Of a stretch of 43,440 nt of DNA, positions 32,620-39,535 are shown piece by piece (position 1 is the stretch's first letter; every line of letters begins with the position of its first letter). The DNA is from a virus, in the IMG/VR virus record IMGVR_UViG_3300037130_000238, positions 1 to 43,440 of that record; one strand, written 5' to 3'. The notes under the pieces were generated by a model that was not told the DNA's origin, made no database searches, and saw only the letters and a list, made by a program, of their open reading frames with translations. The translations under genes and the position numbers were made by a program.

Positions 32620-32852
32620 TGCTGCGGACGCGCCTCTTTCTCACCTGCGACGGCGACGGCTGCGCGAGCAGATTTCCACGGCCAGGGACCGACAACGCGC
32701 GCACGGTCGACGCATCGATCATGAGCGCAATGGCGCTCCGGACCAACGCCGCGCTGGTCGCCGACTGGCTGCGCGTGAAGGGCCACGACTACTGCCCCGA
32801 CTGCGTCTTTCTGTACCGCCTGCGGGAGCAGAAGCCGAAGGGAGGCAAGTGA
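32619..32852 (+). CDS. Small zinc-ribbon-type protein
   Basis: 77 residues with cysteines paired as CDGDGC and YCPDC about 45 residues apart, a likely single zinc site, and a C-terminal KPKGGK. The last codons belong to a 22-base segment (32833-32854) repeated exactly at 33150-33171 that includes the ribosome site of the following gene. TGATG overlap at its start. Confidence 0.55.
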   Translation: MLRTRLFLTCDGDGCASRFPRPGTDNARTVDASIMSAMALRTNAALVADWLRVKGHDYCPDCVFLYRLREQKPKGGK

Positions 32853-33169
32853 TGGGTAACGTTTGCATCTGCAAGCGCGGACGGCGCAGTTCTCGCTGCG
32901 AAGCGCACCCTGGCTTCGTTGAGAAGCCGTTCACGCCGACGCCTAAACAGTACGTCCTGCTCGCCGAACCGAAAGCGAGGTCGGACTATTACGAATCTCT
33001 GCGTAAAGCGGGACGGCCGTGCTGGTTTATCCGCATTGGATACCAAGACCGCCCTTTGTCGGCGATCTGCGCTTCGCCGCGCAAGGCCTGGGCTAACGCT
33101 CACCTTGGGCTGCTCGCCTCGATTCGTTTGTCCGCTTCAAAGCGGCGACAGCCGAAGGGAGGCAAGTGA
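32852..33169 (+). CDS. Small basic hypothetical protein
   Basis: 105 residues from the ATG at 32852, six bases after GGAGG (the GTG one codon earlier is less well placed). CICKRGRRSSRC is a Cys/Arg-rich start, followed by YYESLRKAGRPCWFIRIGYQ. Base use is less GC-rich than in the neighbours, and the gene is bracketed by two identical 22-base segments, which suggests it was inserted as a unit. Function unknown. Confidence 0.5.
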   Translation: MGNVCICKRGRRSSRCEAHPGFVEKPFTPTPKQYVLLAEPKARSDYYESLRKAGRPCWFIRIGYQDRPLSAICASPRKAWANAHLGLLASIRLSASKRRQPKGGK

Positions 33170-33450
33170 TGCCCGTCGTCGACCTCGGCAACGGTGTCAC
33201 CGCGTGGGTCCGCGGCACGCGGCGCAAGAAGGATATCTGCCGCTTCTGCCGCAACCGCTACGTGACGAAGCTCTGCGACTTCCCGATCCCCGTCGGCGAC
33301 GTCGGGCACAAGCGCACCTGCGACGCCGGGATGTGCGATCAGTGCGCAACCCCGATCGCGCATGAGGTCGACTACTGCCCGAACCACAAGTCGAAGCGCC
33401 CGGCAGCGCAGCAGACCGTATTGCCGCTGGAGGGTTCCGATGCCAGCTGA
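33169..33450 (+). CDS. Small zinc-binding protein
   Basis: 93 residues. CRFCRNRY, LCDFP, CDAGMCDQC and YCPNH give enough Cys/His for two zinc sites, in the style of treble-clef or ribbon phage proteins. The ATG at 33169 follows GGAGG by six bases. It may bind nucleic acid or bridge proteins; not further assignable. Confidence 0.55.
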   Translation: MPVVDLGNGVTAWVRGTRRKKDICRFCRNRYVTKLCDFPIPVGDVGHKRTCDAGMCDQCATPIAHEVDYCPNHKSKRPAAQQTVLPLEGSDAS

Positions 33451-33721
33451 CCGCGAGCTCGTCCTGCAGAAGCTCAACCTGCTGCGCCGCGCCGTCATGG
33501 TTGAGCTGGAGCACGCGGAGGTTCTCCGCGCCGGCGTCGACGACGACGACCTCGAAGCCATCCAGCGCGGGCTGCGCGGCCTCGCCAATGCGCGCGAGCT
33601 GGTCTCCGATCTCGCGATCGAGATCGGCCGCGAGCTGCCCGCCCGTCAGGTTCTGGGCATTCGCGAGGCGCCCGATCCGCGCACCAGCACGGACGGCTAC
33701 CTGGGAGCGGTGGAACCATGA
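33440..33721 (+). CDS. Small acidic helical protein
   Basis: 93 residues, mostly helix (RELVLQKLNLLRRAVMVELE, LEAIQRGLRGLANARELVSD). No motif recognised. Overlaps the preceding gene by 11 bases and the following by 4 (ATGA), as expected for a coupled phage operon. Confidence 0.5.
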   Translation: MPADRELVLQKLNLLRRAVMVELEHAEVLRAGVDDDDLEAIQRGLRGLANARELVSDLAIEIGRELPARQVLGIREAPDPRTSTDGYLGAVEP

Positions 33722-34173
33722 GCACACCCAGCCTCTTCGCCAACCTGCCCGAGGAACGGGCCGCGGCGCTCGACCAGCGCATCGGCGAGCTGCTCTACAG
33801 CCAGGGTAGAAACAAGTTCGGCGACACGCTCAGCCCGGAAGAGCGCGGCGTGCTGCGCTGCATCCGCTTCCACCGCGACTCCAGCCGCCCCATCACCATC
33901 CGCGAGATCGCCGCGCTCACGCATCTCAGCGAGCGGCGCATCAAGGCCGCGGTCCGCGCGCTGCGCCTCAGCTTCAGTGTCCCGATCGGCGCGGCCAAGA
34001 GCGGCCCGGAAGGCGGCGGCTACTTTCTGATGCTGAACCCCAGGGACCTCGCGATCTTCCTTGCAAGTCAGACACAGCAGGTCATCGCGGAGGTAGCGCT
34101 GCTCAAAGAATTCGGCGGATCGCAGGCCGCGCTCGAACTGCTGGGCCAGCTCCAGCTGGAGATGAAGGCATGA
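33718..34173 (+). CDS. Winged-helix protein
   Basis: 151 residues. SPEERGVLRCIRFHRD, ITIREIAALTHLSERRIKAA and VRALRLSFSVPIGA form a convincing helix-turn-helix with wing, ending in helices that may dimerise (VIAEVALLKEFGGSQAALEL). Winged-helix proteins in this part of phage genomes often assist replication or regulate middle genes. Coupled on both sides by ATGA. Confidence 0.6.
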   Translation: MSTPSLFANLPEERAAALDQRIGELLYSQGRNKFGDTLSPEERGVLRCIRFHRDSSRPITIREIAALTHLSERRIKAAVRALRLSFSVPIGAAKSGPEGGGYFLMLNPRDLAIFLASQTQQVIAEVALLKEFGGSQAALELLGQLQLEMKA

Positions 34174-34466
34174 AGCCTGAAATCAACGCGAAGAAATGTT
34201 TTGCCGTTGGCTGCGACGCCATCATTCCGCGCGCGCAGCTCATGTGCCGCGATCACTGGGCCCGCGTGCCGTCGCGCGTGCGCATGGAAGTCCTCGACAC
34301 CTGGCGCGACTGGGACCGGGGCGGCGCTCTGCGCCCTTACTCTCTGGCGACCTGGCGCGCGCAGCTGGCCGTCGCGCATGCTGAACACCGCGAACCGGCC
34401 GAGACCGCGATCCGCGCCATCATCGCCGAACTCGAAAAGCGGCAGGAGACACCCCATGCCGCGTAA
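34170..34466 (+). CDS. Small Cys/His protein
   Basis: 98 residues. CFAVGCDAII and LMCRDHWARVP provide three cysteines and a histidine for one metal site near the N-terminus; the rest is helical (MEVLDTWRDWDRG, ETAIRAIIAELEKR). No enzymatic motif. Function unknown. Confidence 0.5.
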   Translation: MKPEINAKKCFAVGCDAIIPRAQLMCRDHWARVPSRVRMEVLDTWRDWDRGGALRPYSLATWRAQLAVAHAEHREPAETAIRAIIAELEKRQETPHAA

Positions 34467-34569
34467 CCGGGACGATACCCAACTCCTGCTCGTCGCCCTG
34501 GGCATAGCGATTGCCTTTACCGTATTTGCCGCCGCGATCATCGGGCTGGCCCTCTGGAGGATGCAGTGA
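34456..34569 (+). CDS. 37-residue single-span membrane protein
   Basis: MPRNRDDTQLLLVALGIAIA followed by FTVFAAAIIGLALWRMQ: a basic start and one long hydrophobic helix. GGAGA lies seven bases before the ATG, the gene overlaps the previous one by 11 bases, and its stop overlaps the next start (GTGA at 34566-34569). Second tiny membrane protein of the early region. Confidence 0.6.
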   Translation: MPRNRDDTQLLLVALGIAIAFTVFAAAIIGLALWRMQ

Positions 34570-35006
34570 GACCAAGAAAGAACGTGCTCGTCTTCTCCGC
34601 GCGTGAGACCGATATGGCCGCGACGCTGTTCGTGCTCAACAATCAAACCCGTATCCGCGCCCGCGCGGTCCACACGCTGGAGGCCTTCAGCGAGCAGCTC
34701 GTTACCTTCATGCCCGACGCGGCGCTGCTGTTCCACGATGGCCAGCCCTCGCCGACCGCGGAGTGCTCGACGGCCGCGCACGATCGCGGCGTGCCGCATC
34801 TGCTGGTCGCGCGCACCAGCGATTTTCCGCAATGCCAGGCCAGCATGCTTTTGACGAAGAAGCAGTCCGACATGGCCAACATCCTCGACGGGCTGCGCAT
34901 CGTGCTCGCCCGCAAGCGCGGACCGAAGCCGGATCGCAGCATCAGCCAGGACCTGACGCTGCTCAGCGGTTACAACGCCGCGGCCGCGAACGCGAGGCTT
35001 GCGTGA
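34566..35006 (+). CDS. Receiver-like alpha/beta protein without phosphorylation site
   Basis: 146 residues from GTG. KNVLVFSARETDMAATLFVL, then ALLFHDGQPS and VPHLLVART alternate beta strands and helices like a CheY-type receiver, ending in a basic helical tail (VLARKRGPKPDRS). The acidic pocket and the usual phospho-Asp after the third strand are not evident. It could be a pseudo-receiver used for protein contact. This is a fold impression only. Confidence 0.4.
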   Translation: MRPRKNVLVFSARETDMAATLFVLNNQTRIRARAVHTLEAFSEQLVTFMPDAALLFHDGQPSPTAECSTAAHDRGVPHLLVARTSDFPQCQASMLLTKKQSDMANILDGLRIVLARKRGPKPDRSISQDLTLLSGYNAAAANARLA

Positions 35007-35086
35007 AGTTTCCACGGGCCGGTCGCGATCGATTGCGGATCGATCGCGACCGCGAACGGGTTCCGCAGAAAGAGAGCGCCGCATGA
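35003..35086 (+). CDS. 27-residue basic peptide over a strong hairpin
   Basis: VKFPRAGRDRLRIDRDRERV and a short tail. Its GTG overlaps the previous stop and its stop overlaps the next ATG (ATGA at 35083-35086), so ribosomes could pass through. Most of it is encoded by a perfect 14-bp inverted repeat. It may serve as a coupling leader rather than as a working protein. Confidence 0.35.
   Translation: MKFPRAGRDRLRIDRDRERVPQKESAA
35020..35052. promoter_or_regulatory. Perfect 14-bp hairpin
   Basis: CGGTCGCGATCGAT (35020-35033) and ATCGATCGCGACCG (35039-35052) flank TGCGG. It is the longest perfect looped inverted repeat I found in the window. There is no T run behind it. It could be an RNA processing or attenuation site before the NUMOD3-type gene, or a protein-binding DNA site. 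Confidence 0.75.
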
Positions 35087-35424
35087 GACGAGGCAGCCGC
35101 CATTCCCCTGAGGTCCGTCAGCGCATGAGCGACGCCCGCAGAAAGGCCTTGGCCAACCCTGAGGTCCGTCAGCGCATGAGCGACGCCAGCAGAAAGGCCT
35201 TGGCCAACCCTGAGGTCCGTCAGCGCATGAGCGACGCCAGCAGAAAGGCCTTGGCCAACCCTGAGGTCCGTCAGCGGCTCGCGAGGAAGCGCGCGGGAGT
35301 TGAAGGTTTTTGCTCCGAATGCGCTGAGGGCAATTGCCTCGCGTGCGATGGCGGCAGCTGCCGGTGTCCTTGCTCGCTCGATCTCGATCGGCGCCATACG
35401 CCGCTTCGCCGGAGGTACGCATGA
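35083..35424 (+). CDS. NUMOD3-type repeat protein with Cys-rich end
   Basis: 113 residues. Four copies (the last partial) of a 17-residue unit, PEVRQRMSDASRKALAN, resemble the NUMOD3 DNA-binding motif that accompanies GIY-YIG and HNH homing endonucleases, but no nuclease domain is attached. The C-terminus holds CSECAEGNCLACDGGSCRC and one more Cys, likely one or two metal sites. It may bind DNA in a sequence-specific way. Copies 2 and 3 are identical in DNA, so the array is recent. Confidence 0.6.
   Translation: MRRGSRHSPEVRQRMSDARRKALANPEVRQRMSDASRKALANPEVRQRMSDASRKALANPEVRQRLARKRAGVEGFCSECAEGNCLACDGGSCRCPCSLDLDRRHTPLRRRYA
35107..35277 (+). repeat. 51-bp in-frame tandem repeat
   Basis: Units at 35107-35157, 35158-35208 and 35209-35259, with a partial fourth to about 35277. 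Units 2 and 3 are the same; unit 1 differs in one base (CGC for AGC). Each encodes 17 residues of the NUMOD3-type motif. Copy number could change easily by slippage. Confidence 0.85.
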
Positions 35425-35606
35425 GCAGGCTCAGTTACGACGCGGTGTACGCCGATCTCGAAATGCAGATATCCGACATCGCCCCGGTGCGGGCGGACGA
35501 CACCGTGATTCTCGTGAAGCCGGCCGGAGCCACGGAAGCGCAGTACAGCCAGGCAACCAGCGAGCTGGGATTCAACCGAACCCAGGAGCGCGCGAGGAGG
35601 CTATGA
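35421..35606 (+). CDS. Small hypothetical protein
   Basis: 61 residues, MSRLSYDAVYADLEMQISDI at the start, GATEAQYSQATSELGFNRTQ near the end. GGAGG lies five bases before the ATG and the gene is coupled to both neighbours by ATGA. No motif recognised. Confidence 0.5.
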   Translation: MSRLSYDAVYADLEMQISDIAPVRADDTVILVKPAGATEAQYSQATSELGFNRTQERARRL

Positions 35607-35881
35607 ATTCCGTATCGCCAGTCCTGACTGAAGTGGAGATCCCGGCCGAGCAGGTGATCGCGCTGGAGCAGCCGGAGTTCCTCCCGATTATTGTTGCGCG
35701 GATCCGCTTCGCAGACGAATCGCCGGCGACCCTGACGCGCTTTCGGTTCACCGATGAAGAGCGCGCGGCCATCGCCGCCGGCGCGGACTTGCTCCTTTCC
35801 CAGCCTCACCATGGGCCGTTGATGCCAATCGGCCTGCAGCTGGCGATGCCGGATTCGTATCCACTCCCGGAGCGCACATGA
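35603..35881 (+). CDS. Small hypothetical protein
   Basis: 92 residues, beta at the start (TEVEIPAEQVIAL, PIIVARIRFADES), then FTDEERAAIAAGADLLLSQP. The last reads like a domain with a bound small ligand but nothing is recognised. GAGG precedes the ATG by a few bases; ATGA overlaps at both ends. Confidence 0.5.
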   Translation: MNSVSPVLTEVEIPAEQVIALEQPEFLPIIVARIRFADESPATLTRFRFTDEERAAIAAGADLLLSQPHHGPLMPIGLQLAMPDSYPLPERT

Positions 35882-36075
35882 GCGAGCACTACACGAAGAA
35901 CACGGTCAGCGCGACGGCATGGTGCGCGAAGTGCGGCAAGCCGACCGAGCATCGCGTCGACAGCGGCCGTCTCGGCCCGTGCCTTCCGTGCCTGCGCGCG
36001 CCCCTGCCTTCGCCCGTGTCCCGCGCGCCGAAGTCGACGCAGGGCTTTCTGTTCGGAGAGGAGAAGCGCGCATGA
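35878..36075 (+). CDS. Small zinc-ribbon protein
   Basis: 65 residues with WCAKCGKPTEHRV and LGPCLPCLRA: four cysteines in two CxxC pairs about 16 residues apart, a classical zinc ribbon. The basic tail ends FLFGEEKRA. Its job is unknown; it is one of several such mini-ribbons in this operon. Confidence 0.6.
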   Translation: MSEHYTKNTVSATAWCAKCGKPTEHRVDSGRLGPCLPCLRAPLPSPVSRAPKSTQGFLFGEEKRA

Positions 36076-36557
36076 TCGAGCGGATCAATCAGGTTCTCGG
36101 CGCTCCCCGTCCATTCAAGGCTGTCTCTCTCACCCAGCCATGGGCCTCGCTCGTGCAACGCCGCGCGAAGCGGTGCGAGACGCGCTCCTGGTACACGTCC
36201 TACCGTGGGCCTCTGGTCATTCACGCCGCGAAGGGTTACCCGGCGTGGGCACGCGAATTCGCTGGTGAGCCCTACACTCAACACGCTCTTGGCGGCCTCG
36301 ATCCGGAGACGCTGCCGCGTGGCGTCGGCCTCTGTGTCGTCACTCTCATCGCCTGCGTGAAGACGACGGAACTCTATAAGCTCAGGAAGATCGGCTTCGA
36401 TCTCGCCTCAAACGAGATCACTTTCGGCAATTACGTCGATGGCCGCTGGGTTTGGGCGTTGGAGCACCAGTACGACTTCGTTGAGCCCATCCCCGCGACG
36501 GGATCCCTGGGATTGTGGAACTGGCCGCATGAGCAATATCAGGCGGTGAGCGCATGA
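36072..36557 (+). CDS. ASCH domain protein
   Basis: 161 residues. KAVSLTQPWASLVQRRAKRC, ETRSWYTSYRGPLVIHAAKG and the later GLCVVTLIACVKT with WVWALEHQYDFVEPI are the typical blocks of an ASCH domain (PUA-like beta barrel), which binds RNA or modified nucleosides; a related bacterial protein, YqfB, hydrolyses N4-acetylcytidine. In this phage it may handle modified bases or host RNA. ATG at 36072 overlaps the previous stop. Confidence 0.8.
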   Translation: MIERINQVLGAPRPFKAVSLTQPWASLVQRRAKRCETRSWYTSYRGPLVIHAAKGYPAWAREFAGEPYTQHALGGLDPETLPRGVGLCVVTLIACVKTTELYKLRKIGFDLASNEITFGNYVDGRWVWALEHQYDFVEPIPATGSLGLWNWPHEQYQAVSA

Positions 36558-37033
36558 GTCCCCGCCGCGATCGCATGCCTCCCGATCCGCGCCACGCCGT
36601 GGTGAAGGCGCTGCTGCAGCTCTACTGGCTGCAGGAGAATCCTGAGACGCCGGATCTGCCGTGGGGCGCGGCCGAGGCCGGATGTGTGGGCACGTTCCTG
36701 CGCGCGAATCCCCGCGTCAACGTCGACGTCGTCGCCCGCTGTCTCGATAACCGCCTGCTCAGCGAGGATCACGCGCCGGCCGAGCGCATCCACCGCTGGT
36801 TCGGCGACTTGCTGCGCTACAGCCAGGGCCCGCTCGACCGCTACCGGCTTCCGAAGGCGGCAGCGCGCTCCTCCGAAGCGACGCTTGGGCGCAGCACGCT
36901 GCCGGAGCCAACGCCTGAGGATCGCCGGAAGACGCGCGACTCGCTGCTGGAGATCGCAAAGCGCCGCAACTCGGAAGGGAAGCCGCTGCTGCCCTGGCAG
37001 GAAAGCATGCTGCGCGAGGAGGGCCTGCTGTGA
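36554..37033 (+). CDS. Hypothetical middle protein
   Basis: 159 residues. VVKALLQLYWLQENPETPDL, TFLRANPRVNVDVVARCLDN and IHRWFGDLLRYSQGPLDRYR suggest a compact helical domain; the C-terminus is charged (PTPEDRRKTRDSLLEIAKRR). I do not recognise the family. ATGA overlaps on both sides. Confidence 0.55.
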   Translation: MSPRRDRMPPDPRHAVVKALLQLYWLQENPETPDLPWGAAEAGCVGTFLRANPRVNVDVVARCLDNRLLSEDHAPAERIHRWFGDLLRYSQGPLDRYRLPKAAARSSEATLGRSTLPEPTPEDRRKTRDSLLEIAKRRNSEGKPLLPWQESMLREEGLL

Positions 37034-37485
37034 AGAAGCCTCCGCAGCGCGCTCTCATCACCGCCGGCGAAGACGGTCTCGCCGCGATGACGTTTATCGA
37101 AATCGCAAAAGTGGTGGGCGGCACACCCGCCCACGCGCGCGTGGACTATCGGCGCGCCATCGCCAAGCTCAGACAAAAGACGGAGGCGCTCGGGAACATG
37201 CGCGCGCTGGCAACGGAACTGGAGCGTCATCGGCCGGTCGAGGTCGACTGGTTCGGCGCCGAGGAGCAAGAGCGGGAGGAGCAGGTTGCCAGGGGTCGAC
37301 GGATATCAGCGCCAGTGTCAGCGAGCGGGCTGCACGAATCCGGTGAAGCGCGACCGGGATCGCTTCTGCGGCGACAAGTGCCGCATGGCGGATCATCGCG
37401 CGCTGCACGGATGGAAGCCGCTCAAATGTCCGCACTGCGGCAAAGCGATTCGCCAACGCGGACGTCCACCGGGGAGGTAGCGTGA
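37030..37485 (+). CDS. Small HTH-like protein with doubtful C-terminus
   Basis: The frame gives 151 residues. The first ~85 look real: MTFIEIAKVVGGTPAHARVD and YRRAIAKLRQKTEALG resemble a sigma-type helix-turn-helix. From about residue 86 the sequence turns into a Ser/Arg/Gly-rich shadow, because the zinc-finger gene at 37286-37480 runs in another frame over the same DNA. Either the two genes overlap by 195 bases or a small indel has removed the natural stop near 37285. Confidence 0.5.
   Translation: MKKPPQRALITAGEDGLAAMTFIEIAKVVGGTPAHARVDYRRAIAKLRQKTEALGNMRALATELERHRPVEVDWFGAEEQEREEQVARGRRISAPVSASGLHESGEARPGSLLRRQVPHGGSSRAARMEAAQMSALRQSDSPTRTSTGEVA
37286..37480 (+). CDS. Zinc-finger protein
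   Basis: 64 residues from a TTG with GGAGG six bases upstream. CQRAGCTNPVKRDRDRFCGD then KCRMADHRALHG and CPHCGKAIRQRG show two zinc sites, the first in the style of CGNR or FCS-like fingers. The tail is basic. The codon pattern and motif spacing show this frame, not the overlapping one, is coding here. Confidence 0.6.
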   Translation: MPGVDGYQRQCQRAGCTNPVKRDRDRFCGDKCRMADHRALHGWKPLKCPHCGKAIRQRGRPPGR

Positions 37486-37856
37486 TGCCGCCGAGCGCCT
37501 CGATGAACAACAGCGGGCTGGCGATCCGCATGCTCGGCAGCCGCGGCATCGGCTGGCGCGGGCCGCGCGCGCCACGACAGGACGCGATCGATGCTTTTGT
37601 CGCCGCCGGCGTGAGCCTGAGCGGCGCGCGGCTGATGAGCCAACTCACCCCGAACGAACAGCGCCTGCTGCGCAACCTCTGCCTCACCGACGATTCGTAC
37701 GAGGAGATCGCGCTGCGGCTGCGATCGAACGCTCGGGCCGTCAGGACGGCAGCGCAGCGCATCATGACCAAAGCCGAAGTCCACAGCCGCCACGGCCTGA
37801 CGCTCTTCGTGTGGCGCAACCGCGTGATGCAACCGGCGCAGGAGGTGAGCGCCTGA
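37485..37856 (+). CDS. LuxR/GerE-type HTH protein, candidate late activator
   Basis: 123 residues from the ATG at 37485 with GGAGG seven bases upstream. Residues about 54-110 (LTPNEQRLLRNLCLTDDSYE, then EIALRLRSNARAVRTAAQRI and HSRHGLTLFVW) follow the GerE helix-turn-helix outline. No sensor domain is attached. Mu uses Mor and C to start middle and late transcription; no Mor/C-like gene is seen here, and this protein, late in the early operon, is the best substitute. Confidence 0.65.
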   Translation: MPPSASMNNSGLAIRMLGSRGIGWRGPRAPRQDAIDAFVAAGVSLSGARLMSQLTPNEQRLLRNLCLTDDSYEEIALRLRSNARAVRTAAQRIMTKAEVHSRHGLTLFVWRNRVMQPAQEVSA

Positions 37857-38380
37857 ACCAGCCTCGCATCGCCGGCGGTCAGATGGCGCGTCTCCAGACG
37901 CTCTACGGCCAGCTCTGCGCGCACACGCAGCAGGGCAGGGATCGCGCCGCCCGCATCGCCTGGGCATCGGAGCTCGTCCGTCGCCCGGTCGCTAGCTTCA
38001 GCGAGCTCACGCAGGCCGAGGCGCGCAGCCTCATCGACACGCTGCAGGCCCAGCTCGGCGTGCAGCACCCGACGCAGAAGCGCATGCGCCGCGAAGCCGC
38101 CGATCGCCACGGCCGCGACGGCCGCCGCGACGGCCGCGACCTGAAGTCGACGCCCGAGCTGGTCAGCGCGGATGACCTCGCGACCATCGAGGGCTATTAC
38201 GCACGGCTGGTCTGGACGAGGGATCGCTTCGACGCGTGGCTGCGCTCGCCGCATTCGCCGCTGAAGAAGTCCAACCCCGAGATCCGCACCAAGGCGGAAG
38301 CCAACCGCGTCCGCTGGGCACTGAAGGGAATGCTGCAGCACAACGGGCTGTGGGAAGAACGTCCGAGAAAGGAAGCCTGA
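37853..38380 (+). CDS. GemA/Gp16-like (DUF1018-type) protein
   Basis: 175 residues if the CTG at 37853 is used (it overlaps the previous stop and has GGAGG seven bases upstream); an ATG at 37883 is the alternative. MARLQTLYGQLCAHTQQGRD, then RPVASFSELTQAEARSLIDT and, near the end, VRWALKGMLQHNGLW resemble the block order of Mu gp16/GemA proteins, which influence phage and host gene expression. The middle is an Arg/Asp/Gly-rich linker (HGRDGRRDGRD). Confidence 0.5.
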   Translation: MNQPRIAGGQMARLQTLYGQLCAHTQQGRDRAARIAWASELVRRPVASFSELTQAEARSLIDTLQAQLGVQHPTQKRMRREAADRHGRDGRRDGRDLKSTPELVSADDLATIEGYYARLVWTRDRFDAWLRSPHSPLKKSNPEIRTKAEANRVRWALKGMLQHNGLWEERPRKEA

Positions 38381-38659
38381 ATGGATCGCACGCAGGATGT
38401 TGCCGTTCGCGAACTCTACGACGCTCTCAGTGAGGCGATGCACAACGACCCAGCCGTCGTTGCGGCGAAGGCGAAGCTGGAGAAATGCGGCATGATCCTC
38501 AGCCATGTCGAGATGCAGGCGTTCTTCTCGCTTGCCTCGTTCGTGCGCACGGGACAGCGCCAGTCCGACGCCGACTTTCTGCAGTCGCTGCGCATCGCGT
38601 CCGACGTCACGCCACACTTCGAAGGGAAATTCGAGTTCGATCCGAAATCGGAGTCATGA
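38381..38659 (+). CDS. Small hypothetical protein
   Basis: 92 residues, helical: DVAVRELYDALSEAMHNDPA, LSHVEMQAFFSLASFVRTG. One internal Cys. Begins directly after the previous stop and is coupled to the next gene by ATGA. No family recognised. Confidence 0.5.
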   Translation: MDRTQDVAVRELYDALSEAMHNDPAVVAAKAKLEKCGMILSHVEMQAFFSLASFVRTGQRQSDADFLQSLRIASDVTPHFEGKFEFDPKSES

Positions 38660-39162
38660 GCCTCACGAGCCAGCCCGGCCAGATCCTGCTGCCCTTCGCG
38701 GAGAAGGAATGGATCAGTGTCGAACGGTGCTGCACGATCCTCGATATCGGCGTGGCCACCTTCTACCGTTTGCGCGAGCGGCGCGACCCGCACGGCCGCC
38801 CGCTCATCGAAGTCACCGACTATGGTCTCGGCCGCCGCCAGCGCGTGCTCTACATCAGCATCGTCGCCTACTGCGACCGCCTGCGCGAGCGGCACGCGAT
38901 TCCCGACCAGCGGCCGCCGCTGCCGAATCCTATCTTTCGCCATCGCGACGAGGACCTGCTGCCTTTCGCGCTGAGCGACACGATCTATGTGCCCGAGGCT
39001 CTCTCCTGCCTCGGCTACGATTCGAAGAACGTCGTCTTCCACCTCTGCGAAGAAGGCGCGTTCTGGGCCTATCAGATCCTGCCCGAGCCAGGCTCGCCGT
39101 GGCGCATCTCGCGCAGCGATTTCCGGCGCTGGCTGGAGACCTGCCGCAACCGCCAGCGCTGA
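38656..39162 (+). CDS. Excisionase/MerR-like double HTH protein
   Basis: 168 residues. Two similar blocks: EWISVERCCTILDIGVATFY with RLRERRDPHGRPLI, and IYVPEALSCLGYDSKNVVFH with LCEEGAFWAYQI. Each has the shape of a short HTH-plus-wing of the AlpA/excisionase type, ending in ISRSDFRRWLETC. It may bend or bind DNA near control sites. It is the last gene of the tightly coupled early operon. Confidence 0.55.
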   Translation: MSLTSQPGQILLPFAEKEWISVERCCTILDIGVATFYRLRERRDPHGRPLIEVTDYGLGRRQRVLYISIVAYCDRLRERHAIPDQRPPLPNPIFRHRDEDLLPFALSDTIYVPEALSCLGYDSKNVVFHLCEEGAFWAYQILPEPGSPWRISRSDFRRWLETCRNRQR

Positions 39163-39188
39163 CGTAATATTTAGAGAGGAGTAATTCG

Positions 39189-39488
39189 ATGGCCGACAGT
39201 GGAAGCGGGATAACCCTCATTAGCTCCAATCCAAAGCGCAAGATCAAGGCCGACGAATCCTTTCCTGCGCCCACTGGAATGCACGCCTTCATCATCGTCG
39301 AATCCGTGCACTGCTTCAGGGGCGTCTTTCCGAGAGACATGGTGGAATCTGCTCCGCACTTTGTCATTGAGTTTCTCGACACCGGGCTCGATCGGTACAT
39401 CAGGGATCACTCCGCACCACCCGGCGCAGGGACATCCCCGAGCCCGATCGGGATGTGGCGCGGTCGCGGGTTGGATGACCTTCTTTAA
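39189..39488 (+). CDS. Small hypothetical protein
   Basis: 99 residues from the ATG at 39189 with GAGGAG nine bases upstream. GMHAFIIVESVHCFRGVFPR and MVESAPHFVIEFLDTGLDRY are the folded-looking parts; a Pro/Gly-rich end follows. The 26-base gap before it contains TAATATTTA, the most AT-rich spot nearby, so it may have its own promoter. Function unknown. Confidence 0.5.
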   Translation: MADSGSGITLISSNPKRKIKADESFPAPTGMHAFIIVESVHCFRGVFPRDMVESAPHFVIEFLDTGLDRYIRDHSAPPGAGTSPSPIGMWRGRGLDDLL

Positions 39489-39535
39489 CGCGCTCCGGCG
39501 CTGAATCTTTCCACGCTACGCCTCCACTCCGCTCT

